DNA from: Myxococcales bacterium
GTDB taxonomy: Bacteria; Myxococcota_A; Polyangia; Nannocystales; Nannocystaceae
Assembly: GCA_020633315.1 (NCBI GenBank)
Contig: JACKDV010000026.1
Span: 1 to 64,000 of the forward strand
Direction: 5' to 3'
Length of the DNA stretch: 64,000 bases
Under the pieces are notes generated by a model. That model was not told the origin of the DNA, did no database searches, and was given only the letters and a program-made list of their open reading frames with translations. This document shows positions 19,245 through 26,942 of this stretch, one piece after another. Every line of letters starts with the position of its first letter. The stretch's first letter is position 1. The position numbers and the translations under genes are program-made.

Positions 19245-22200
19245 TCAGGGCGGGGCCGCCTCGAGCTCCGCGGGCAGCGGGGGAGCCGAGCGAGGGCGCG
19301 CTCGCCAGGCCGCGGCCGCGTCGGCGAAGCTCTCGTCGTCGCTCACCAGCGGCGCGGCGGCGGTGAAGCTCTCGAGCGCCGCCTCGCGCTCGCCGGCCTC
19401 CCACTGGGCCCGCGCCCGGTACAGGCCGCTCTCGAGCAGGTGGCGATCGTCCTGCTCCTGCGTGGCGATGCCGTGGGCCCGCGCCAGCACCGGCCCGGCC
19501 TCGCGAGCCCGACCGGCGCCCAGCAGCGCCCGGCCGTGGTGGACCAGCGCGTCGTAGAGCTCGCGGTGCTCCGGCCCGAGCTCGGCGTCGAGGATCGCGA
19601 TCGCGTCGTGGAAGCCCCGCAGCCCCTCGTCGCGGCGCCCCTCGGCGATCGCCCGGCGAGCCTCGGCCACGACGAGGTTGGCCTCGCCCACCGGGTCGGG
19701 CTGGGTGGCGTAGACCTCTCGCGCGCGTGCACACTCGGCCGCCGCTGCGGCGTAGCGCCGCTGCTCGAGCTCGACGAGGCACAGGTCGAAGGAGACGGTG
19801 GCCACCCGCGGGTGGGAGGGGCCCTGCTCGCGGGCGAAGACCTCGCGTCCCCGTCGCAGCGCCTCGCGGGCGCGATCGAGGTCGCCGCGCTCGAAGGCCA
19901 CCAGCCCCGTGTTGGTGTCGATCTCGGCGAAGCGCATGGGGTCGACGCCCTGCGCCGCCTCGAGCACCGCGCGGGCGCGGCCCAGGTAGCCCATGGCCTC
20001 GCCGAGCTGGCCGCGCTCGAAGGCGAGGACCCCCAGGTTGCCGAGCACGGGCGCGGTGTCGGGATGGCCCTCGCCGAGGTCGCGCTCCATGCCCGCGAGG
20101 GCGCGCTTGCCCGCGCGCATGGAGGCCTCGAGCCGGCCGTCGAGGTACTCGAGCGCGCCGAGGTTGGCCCACACCACGGCCGACTTCGCGCCGTCGCCCC
20201 CGTGGATGTCGGCGAGGATCTCGAGCGCGCGCTCGAAGTGATGCCGCGCCCGGGGCGTGTCGCGCTGATCGAAGGCCACCAGCCCCAGGTTGGTGTGCAC
20301 GTCGGCCACCGAGGTGTGGTGCTCGCCGTACACGCCCAGCAGGATCTCGAGAGCGCGCTCCTGCTGGGCGCGGGCCTCGTCGAGCTCGCCGGTGAGCCGC
20401 AGGGTGGCGCCGAGGTTGGTGAGCACGTGACCCACCGCGCCGTGGTGCGGGCCCAGGCGGGCCTCCTCGGCCGCGAGCGCCCGGCGGTAGTGATCGAGGG
20501 CCACCGGCAGCTCGCCGCGCTTGCGGGCGATCGCGGCGAGCTCGGCCTGGATCGAGGGGACCAGCGCGGGGTCGTCGAGCTCGGTGGCCACCCCCAGCGC
20601 CTCGCGGGCGTCGTCGTAGGCCGCGTCGAGCTCGCCGTGATCGCGGTGCAGCAGGGCGCGGCGGCGCAGCAGATCCACCCGGGCGCCCGGCGAGCGCTCG
20701 CCTCGCTCCCAGGCCGCCTCGGCGTGACGCATCCAGGTGCTCGCCTCGTCGAAGCGATCGCGCATGGTGAGCATGCGGACCATCGCCAGCGCGGCGTCGA
20801 GCTCGAGCTCCGGCTCGGCGAGCTCGCGGGCCCGCTCGTAGGCGGCGAGCAGCTCGGGCTCCACGTCGTCGAAGCGCTCGAGCGCGAGCCACAGCTCGGC
20901 CCGCAGCAGCCGACCCATGGCCTCGCCTTCCTCGTCGCCGGCCGCGACCGCGCGCTCGATCGCCTGACTCGCCATCGCCTCGGCGCGCGCGTGGGCCTCG
21001 GCGCGACGCAGCCCGCGGGCGCGGGCCAGCAGCTGCCGAGCCCGGGGATCGCCCGGCTCGGCCCCGGTGCCTCCTCGGGCGCAGCGCTCGAGATCCGGCA
21101 GCGCGCGCGGGTCGAAGCTCATCGCCCAGCGCGGGTCGGTGTCCTGCTCGAGCGCGTCGAGCCGCGCCCCCAGCTCCGACGCCGCGTCGCGCAGGCAGGC
21201 CAGCTCGGCGGTGCCCGAGGCCGAGGCCCCGATCTCCGCCGCCTCGTGGCACGCCCGGGTGTGGCCCTGGTGCCAGCGCGAGGCCCAGTCGTCCAGCGCC
21301 CCGGCCACCGGCTCGGGACCGTCGCCCGCGGCCAGGTGCAGGCGCTGCCGACGATCCGGCGTCCACACCGAGGCCAGCTCGTCTCGCGCCGAGTCGCAGG
21401 GATCCTCGTCGCGACCGGCGAGCCACCGCGCCCCGCCCACGCTCGCGGCCAGGATGGCCCCGGCCACGAGCCCCAGGGGCCACGCACGCGCGCGGCGGGA
21501 GGGCGGGCGGAGCCGCTCGGCGAGCGCGGTCATCGAGGGCCAGCGCTGGGTGGGGTCGATGGCCAGGCCGCGGGCCACCACGCGATGCAGCCACGGCGGC
21601 ACGTCGGCCTCGGGTCGCGGAGGCGGGCGCGGGCCCGAGGTGATCGCCACGATCAGCTCCTCGTAGTCGTCGCCCCCAAACGGCCGCGCGCCGTAGAGGG
21701 CCTCGTAGAGCGTGACGCAGAAGGCGAACTGATCGGAGGCCGGCGAGGCCTCGCCCCGCAGCTGCTCGGGGGCCATGTAGGAGGGCGTGCCCACCACGGT
21801 GCCGGTGCGGGTGAGCGGCGTGCCCGGGGGCAGGGGGTCGGAGCCGGCCGGGGTGGGCGGGGGCTCGCCGGTGGTGTCCTCGTCTCGGCGGGCGATCCCG
21901 AAGTCGATGAGTCGCGCGCGTCCGTCCTCGTCGATCACGATGTTGGAGGGCTTGAGATCGCGGTGGACGATGCCGGCCTCGTGCGCGGCCGCGAGGCCGC
22001 GGGCCACCTGGATCATCACCTCGAGCACCCGGGGCCAGGGCCGCGGCTGGTGCAGCCAGGTCGCGAGGCTCTGGCCCGCGATCAGCTCCATCACGATGTA
22101 CACCTGGCCGTCGCTGCGACCGGTGCCGTACACCTGCACCACGTTGGGATGCGAGAGCGCGGCGAGGGCCTGGGCCTCGCGCACTAGGCGGGCCGCGGTC

Positions 22201-22460
22201 CGCTCGTTGGCCGAGCCGCGCAGCAGCTTGATGGCGACCTCTCGCCCCAGCCGCTCGTCGTGGGCCACCCACACCGAGCCCATGCCACCCTCGCCCAGGT
22301 GACGCAGCAGCCGGTAGCGATCGATGCGGGCGCTCTCGGAGGCCGCCGGCGCGAACACGCGGTCGAGCACCAGCTCGCGGCGCAGGGCCTGCTGGGAATC
22401 GGCAGGCCCCGACGCAGGGCCCCGTCGGAGCAGGGCCGAGACCTCGGGCAGCGTCTCCAT
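19245..22460 (-). CDS. Transmembrane Ser/Thr protein kinase with long TPR tail
   Basis: 1071 residues from ATG 22460; an in-frame start at 22538 would add a 26-residue Arg-rich stretch that looks non-coding. The kinase domain has GEGGMGSVW (~56-64), Lys78 (VAIK), HRDLKPSN (166-173), IDFG (185-188) and GTPSYMAPE, with a Pro/Gly/Thr-rich insertion in the activation segment. A membrane segment lies at ~350-370. Beyond it is a Cys/Trp-containing linker, then about ten TPRs of the kinesin-light-chain type. The architecture equals that of the kinase at 1319-3982, a common myxobacterial form. Its promoter may include TACGAA at 22487-22482. It is not obviously co-transcribed with the sigma-factor gene, being separated by ~200 bp. 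Confidence 0.93.
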   Translation of the reverse strand: METLPEVSALLRRGPASGPADSQQALRRELVLDRVFAPAASESARIDRYRLLRHLGEGGMGSVWVAHDERLGREVAIKLLRGSANERTAARLVREAQALAALSHPNVVQVYGTGRSDGQVYIVMELIAGQSLATWLHQPRPWPRVLEVMIQVARGLAAAHEAGIVHRDLKPSNIVIDEDGRARLIDFGIARRDEDTTGEPPPTPAGSDPLPPGTPLTRTGTVVGTPSYMAPEQLRGEASPASDQFAFCVTLYEALYGARPFGGDDYEELIVAITSGPRPPPRPEADVPPWLHRVVARGLAIDPTQRWPSMTALAERLRPPSRRARAWPLGLVAGAILAASVGGARWLAGRDEDPCDSARDELASVWTPDRRQRLHLAAGDGPEPVAGALDDWASRWHQGHTRACHEAAEIGASASGTAELACLRDAASELGARLDALEQDTDPRWAMSFDPRALPDLERCARGGTGAEPGDPRARQLLARARGLRRAEAHARAEAMASQAIERAVAAGDEEGEAMGRLLRAELWLALERFDDVEPELLAAYERARELAEPELELDAALAMVRMLTMRDRFDEASTWMRHAEAAWERGERSPGARVDLLRRRALLHRDHGELDAAYDDAREALGVATELDDPALVPSIQAELAAIARKRGELPVALDHYRRALAAEEARLGPHHGAVGHVLTNLGATLRLTGELDEARAQQERALEILLGVYGEHHTSVADVHTNLGLVAFDQRDTPRARHHFERALEILADIHGGDGAKSAVVWANLGALEYLDGRLEASMRAGKRALAGMERDLGEGHPDTAPVLGNLGVLAFERGQLGEAMGYLGRARAVLEAAQGVDPMRFAEIDTNTGLVAFERGDLDRAREALRRGREVFAREQGPSHPRVATVSFDLCLVELEQRRYAAAAAECARAREVYATQPDPVGEANLVVAEARRAIAEGRRDEGLRGFHDAIAILDAELGPEHRELYDALVHHGRALLGAGRAREAGPVLARAHGIATQEQDDRHLLESGLYRARAQWEAGEREAALESFTAAAPLVSDDESFADAAAAWRARPRSAPPLPAELEAAPP

Positions 22461-22603
22461 GGCGGGCGGCGCAGGAATGCTTTCGTAGCCGGGCTCGCGG
22501 GACAAGTGCAGATTTCTCCGGCGATGCGCTCGTAGCACGAGCTACCGAGGCTTCGCGGGCTCGAGCCCCGCGACGACCCTCGTGTGGGCGCGGGCACGGG
22601 CGC

Positions 22604-22609
22604 TACGAT
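22604..22609 (+). promoter_or_regulatory. -10-like element, CGCTACGAT context
   Basis: TACGAT ends 7 nt before ATG 22617, which selects that codon over ATG 22608 that lies within the element. Confidence 0.45.
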
Positions 22610-22616
22610 GATCCCG

Positions 22617-22853
22617 ATGCCCGCCTGGACCACCCGTCGCGCTCGCGCGCTCGCCCTGGGGCTCGCGCTCGCGGCGGTCCCGGCTCCCTCCGTCGCCCAC
22701 GCCTGCGCCCCGGCGCCCCCGCTCGACCAGGAGGTGATCATCCGTGGCGAGGAGGCGGTGATCGTCTGGGACGTGAAGGCCGGGCGCGAGCACTTCATCC
22801 GCCGCGCCGACTTCGAGACCGAGGCGCAGGGGCCCGCCGACGGGAGCCGCTGA
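22617..22853 (+). pseudogene. N-terminal remnant of a DUF2330-type secreted protein
   Basis: 78 residues. A Sec signal peptide (Ala/Leu-rich, ending VAHA) is followed by CAPAPPLDQEV and then EEAVIVWDVKAGREHFIRRA. The last segment is, from memory, the conserved opening of DUF2330 proteins, which normally continue for some 250-300 further residues. Here the frame stops shortly after FETEA. The promoter element and signal peptide look intact, so a short secreted protein may still be made. I mark it as a remnant because the family core is missing. Confidence 0.55.
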
Positions 22854-22962
22854 GCCGACCCGCCCGGCCGGCCCGCCGAGCTCCGCAGGCGCGGGACGGC
22901 TTGCGTGCAACCGCGGGCCTCGGCGTCCGTCGCATGATCGAGCGGACCCAGGAGCCCAGCCC

Positions 22963-24081
22963 ATGGACATGACCCCTCCGAGCTGGCTCGCCGAGCTACG
23001 CGACGACCCCGAGCTGAGCGAGGCGCTCGAGCTCACCTGGCTCGACGAGGAGCAGTCGCCCGAGGTCCGCAGCCGCTTCCTCGAGACCTGGGATCAGATC
23101 CCGTTCGTCGAGGGGTTCCACCAGGCGTGCCGGGCTCGCCTGGAGCGCAGCGTGCCGCTGGCGATCGGGACCCGGCGCTACCGGAGGCTCAGCCGCAGCG
23201 AGTGCGCGCTGGTGCTGCTGCTCGACCCCGAGCGCCCCGAGCAGCCGTGGGTCAGCCTGTCGCGCGCGATGCCGCCGGCGCTGTGGGTCCGCGGGGCGCC
23301 GACCGGGCCGGGGCTGCGACGACGGCTGGCGCCCTACCTGGTGCCGCAGCCACCTCCGCTGGCCGAGCTCGGTCGCACCCTGCGGATCGCCAAGCCGATC
23401 GAGGTGGACGATCCCTCCCTGGTGACCCGCGTGATCGAGGGCTACGAGCCGTGGATGGACGACGCCACCTGGGCCAGCGGCCACGCCGACGATCCCTGGG
23501 CGGACCTGGAGCCCGAGTTCGACATGCTCACGATGCACGTGATGCGCCAGCGCTCCCTCGAGGAGCACCCGGGTCGCTTCCCGTCGACCGGCTTTCGCAG
23601 CCTGTGGTCGCGCAGCGCCATGATCATCCAGCGCATGCCCAGCCGGGGCTGGGTGTTCGAGCTGCGCTACCAGCCCGCCGACGACGCACAGACCCTGCGC
23701 GAGCTCGAGGCGCAGCTGGGCGAGGCCCTGCCCGCCCACGACCTGCCCGTGGACCTGGTGGCCTCGATCCTGCGGGGGGGCACCCTCCTTCCCCAGGAGG
23801 TGGATCGCCACTGCGAGGACGATCCCCAGGCGATGCACGCCAAGGTGTCGACCGAGCCGGCCGAGCCCACCAGCTTCGCGCTGCTCGAGCGCTGGATGCA
23901 GCGCAGCCACGACGACCCGGGGCTGCTCCCGGCGCTGGCCGAGCTGGCCTCGGGCCATGGCTTCGACGCGCTGCTCTTCGAGCTGGCCCTGCGGCTGCCG
24001 CCCGACGACGCGCTGCGCCGCGAGCTCGAGGACGTGCTGCGGCCCCAGCGGCCCCAGCTCCCGCTGGAGGAGGGGACATGA
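22963..24081 (+). CDS. Hypothetical cytoplasmic protein, first gene of a coupled pair
   Basis: 372 residues, no signal or membrane segment. It is rich in Trp, Pro, Leu and Arg in its first half (WVSLSRAMPPALWVRG, SLWSRSAMIIQRMPSRGW) and helical in its second. I do not recognise the family. Its TGA overlaps the ATG of the next gene (ATGA at 24078-24081), and a strong GGAGGAGGGG just before it serves that start, so the two proteins are probably made together and may interact. Confidence 0.8.
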   Translation: MDMTPPSWLAELRDDPELSEALELTWLDEEQSPEVRSRFLETWDQIPFVEGFHQACRARLERSVPLAIGTRRYRRLSRSECALVLLLDPERPEQPWVSLSRAMPPALWVRGAPTGPGLRRRLAPYLVPQPPPLAELGRTLRIAKPIEVDDPSLVTRVIEGYEPWMDDATWASGHADDPWADLEPEFDMLTMHVMRQRSLEEHPGRFPSTGFRSLWSRSAMIIQRMPSRGWVFELRYQPADDAQTLRELEAQLGEALPAHDLPVDLVASILRGGTLLPQEVDRHCEDDPQAMHAKVSTEPAEPTSFALLERWMQRSHDDPGLLPALAELASGHGFDALLFELALRLPPDDALRRELEDVLRPQRPQLPLEEGT

Positions 24082-26942
24082 TGGACGTACGCCTGACCAC
24101 CGCGCCCGTGGGCTCGGCCGAGCTCGAGCGCGTGGCCGCGGAGCTGGGGCTCGAGCGAGTGGAGCGATCGCCGTGGACCCACGGCATCGTCTCGCTGCGC
24201 TGGGCGGGGACCGAGGGCCGAGCCCTGAGCGCGGGGATGGACGCCGCCTCGGGGGCCGTGCTGCTGGTGATCACCGATCCCGCGGGCGAGCTGGGCGAGC
24301 GCCTGTCGTCGAGGCTGCCCTGCGAGACCGTCGAGGAGGTGCTCGCCCACGCGCGCGAGGCCCAGGAGCCCCGGGCCCGCATCCGGGCGGTCCATCGGCT
24401 CTCCACGCTGCTGCTCGCCACGGCGCTCCCCAAGGAGCCGGTGCTCGACGCGATGGGGGCCGTGCTGCTGGACGACGAGCCGCTGGTCCGCTGGGCCGCG
24501 GCGCGGCTGCTGCAGTTCCGAGCCGATCGCCGCACCGAGGCGCTGCTCGCCGCGGCGGTGCAGCGGCACGACGACCTCGCGCCCACCTTCGAGCGCGTGC
24601 ACCAGGCCTGCGAGGAGGCCGAGGACGGCACCCTGCACGACGGCCCCACCGACGATCGTCACGAGCTGCTGCGACGCGCTCGCGAGGGCGTGGAGGCGGG
24701 GCAGTGGCGACGGGTGGTCCGCGCCATGGATGCGCTGCTCGCCGAGGTGCCCGACCACGAGGAGGGGCTGCTGCTGCGGGCGCTGGCCCACGAGCATGCG
24801 GGCGAGCCCCTGCAGGCCCTGGCCCTGGCCGCCGCCGCGCAGGCCGAGGTGGAGGGATCGCTGGACTTCCTGGTGCGCTACCGCGAGCACAACGGCGACG
24901 ACCGTGGGTCCGACGAGATCGAGGACAAGCAGGCCTTCCTGGCTCGCGTGGCCGAGCACCGCCCGCGCCTCGAGGCCGCGCTCGAGGCCTTGCCGGGCGA
25001 CGGCGACGAGGAGGTGGCCGCGGCACTCGTGGACTGGGTGGGTCGCTGGGGCTATCACACCGCGGCCCGGGCGGCGGCGAGCCGCGTGCTGCTCGAGCGG
25101 CTGCCCTCGATCGCGGGTCTGCTCGCGCTCGAGGCCGGGGCCCACGGCGGTGACGTGGCCCTGCTGCGTCGCGCGGTCGATTGGGTGCCCGATGCTCCCG
25201 AGTGCCGCCTGGCCCTGGCGCGCGCGCTGGAGCCGAGCGATGTGGCGGCGGCCATCACCGTGTACGGCGATGCGCTGCGAGCCCTGGAGATCCCGGAGCA
25301 GGAGCGCTCGGCGCTGGCCCAGCGGATCGCAGACACGCGGGACAGCAGCACCCGCGCCAGCCGTGTCGACGTGCTCGAGGCGCTCGCCCGCTGCACCTAC
25401 GAGGCCCGGCGGTGGGACGAGGCCGCGCGCCATGCCGACGCGCTGGTGGAGCTCGAGCCCGACCGCACCCTCGGCTGGCAGATCCGCGCCAACGCCCGCA
25501 TCTTCGGCGAGCGGCTGGAGGAGGCGGCGGAGGTGCTCGCCGACACCCTGGCCGCGCTCGAGCGGCTCGCGGCGCAGGACGAGCTCGGCTTCGGCGAGGA
25601 TCCTCGCCCCGGGATGCGCTTCAACTGGTCGGCGGTGCTGGCCAAGCTCGGCCGCCGCCCGCAGGCCCTCGAGCAGCTGCGCCACGCGGTGCGCGGAGAC
25701 GCCAAGTGGGGGGACGAGGCGCGCGGCGACGACTTCTTCGCGTCGCTGTGGGACGACGCCGACTTCGGGGCCATCGCGGCGGGCGAGGCCGCGGCGCTGA
25801 TCCTCGACGAGGAGCGGGCACCCGGGTTCATCGAGGGCCTGGTGAGCCGGGCGATCGGGTCGAGCCACCTCGGCCGCGAGGAGGAGGCGATCGCCGGCTG
25901 CGAGCGGGCGATCACGCTGGGCGGTGCGCTGGGGCGAGCCGACCAGGTGGCCAAGGCCCACGCGGTGAAGGCCCGCACCCAGGCGTTCGCCGGAGACCTG
26001 GACGAGGCGCTCGAGGGCTCTCGGATCGCGATGGAGGGGCTCGAGCGGGTCTCCCCCGACGACCGGGCCGAGGTCGTCCACACCCGGGGGGTGGTGCTCC
26101 ACCAGGCCCGTCGATTCGACGAGGCCGAGGCGGCCTACCTCCACGCCCAGGCGATCCGCCGCGAGCAGCAGGGCGAGGGGCATCCCGTCCTCGCCAAGGG
26201 CTTCGGCGACCTGGCTCGCCTCGCGGCCGACCGCGGCGACGAGCCGTCGCGGGTGGCCGCGATCGTCGAGCAGGGCCTGCAGCTGCTCGACGGCTGGCTC
26301 GCCGACCAGACGCGGCCGCGCGACGACACCTGGCTCGAGGCGCAGGTGGATGCCTGCACCCTGCAGGTCAACCGCGGGCACGTGCTGCGCTCCGCTGGCG
26401 AGCTGCGGGCGGCGGTGGAGGTGATGGAGGGCGCGGCCGGGCGCATCGAGGAGCTCGTGGGTCACGGCGGCAGCCCGAGCCCGGCCTTCCTCGACAACTC
26501 CGCGCAGCTGGCCCGCACCCTGGCCCAGAGCGCGCCCGAGCCCGAGCTGCGTCAGCGCGCCCAGGAGGTGCTGGCGCGGCTCGAGACGGCGCAGCTCGAC
26601 GGGTCTCCCGAGGAGATCGCCGAGCGCCTGTTCTGGCGACGCCTACGCTCGCTGGCCCGTCGGCAGCGCGCGCTCGGGGTCACCGACGCGGCCTTCGCCG
26701 AGGTGCTGCGACGGGCGCTCCGCGGCGAGCTGCGGCCGCAGGAGATCGAGGTGGCGCCCGAGCTGGCGAGGATCCCGGCCGAGATGTCGGCCCGCACCCA
26801 GCGCTACCCTCGGCTGGTGGTGATGGCGGCCATGAGCCTGAGCCTGGTGGAGAGCGGGGGCTCGTCGATCGACGAGGCGCTCGAGAACCTCGAGGAGCTG
26901 TGCGTGAGCTCGCTGTACGTCGACGAGGACGAGCTGAGCTAG
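24078..26942 (+). CDS. HEAT/TPR repeat protein
   Basis: 954 residues, no signal peptide. The N-terminal ~80 residues form a compact alpha/beta-looking domain (LRWAGTEGRALSAGMDA). HEAT-like helices follow at ~110-185 (AVLLDDEPLVRWAAARLLQ). The remainder is TPR-like, with clear units such as HADALVELEPDRTLGWQIRA, REEEAIAGCERAITLGGA and RRFDEAEAAYLHAQAIRRE. It is a probable protein-protein scaffold, partner unknown. The ATG at 24078 overlaps the previous stop, with ATG 24081 as an alternative; GGAGGAGGGG lies 2-5 bases upstream. Its TAG stop overlaps the stop of the converging GH15 gene within CTAG (26939-26942). Confidence 0.87.
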   Translation: MMDVRLTTAPVGSAELERVAAELGLERVERSPWTHGIVSLRWAGTEGRALSAGMDAASGAVLLVITDPAGELGERLSSRLPCETVEEVLAHAREAQEPRARIRAVHRLSTLLLATALPKEPVLDAMGAVLLDDEPLVRWAAARLLQFRADRRTEALLAAAVQRHDDLAPTFERVHQACEEAEDGTLHDGPTDDRHELLRRAREGVEAGQWRRVVRAMDALLAEVPDHEEGLLLRALAHEHAGEPLQALALAAAAQAEVEGSLDFLVRYREHNGDDRGSDEIEDKQAFLARVAEHRPRLEAALEALPGDGDEEVAAALVDWVGRWGYHTAARAAASRVLLERLPSIAGLLALEAGAHGGDVALLRRAVDWVPDAPECRLALARALEPSDVAAAITVYGDALRALEIPEQERSALAQRIADTRDSSTRASRVDVLEALARCTYEARRWDEAARHADALVELEPDRTLGWQIRANARIFGERLEEAAEVLADTLAALERLAAQDELGFGEDPRPGMRFNWSAVLAKLGRRPQALEQLRHAVRGDAKWGDEARGDDFFASLWDDADFGAIAAGEAAALILDEERAPGFIEGLVSRAIGSSHLGREEEAIAGCERAITLGGALGRADQVAKAHAVKARTQAFAGDLDEALEGSRIAMEGLERVSPDDRAEVVHTRGVVLHQARRFDEAEAAYLHAQAIRREQQGEGHPVLAKGFGDLARLAADRGDEPSRVAAIVEQGLQLLDGWLADQTRPRDDTWLEAQVDACTLQVNRGHVLRSAGELRAAVEVMEGAAGRIEELVGHGGSPSPAFLDNSAQLARTLAQSAPEPELRQRAQEVLARLETAQLDGSPEEIAERLFWRRLRSLARRQRALGVTDAAFAEVLRRALRGELRPQEIEVAPELARIPAEMSARTQRYPRLVVMAAMSLSLVESGGSSIDEALENLEELCVSSLYVDEDELS

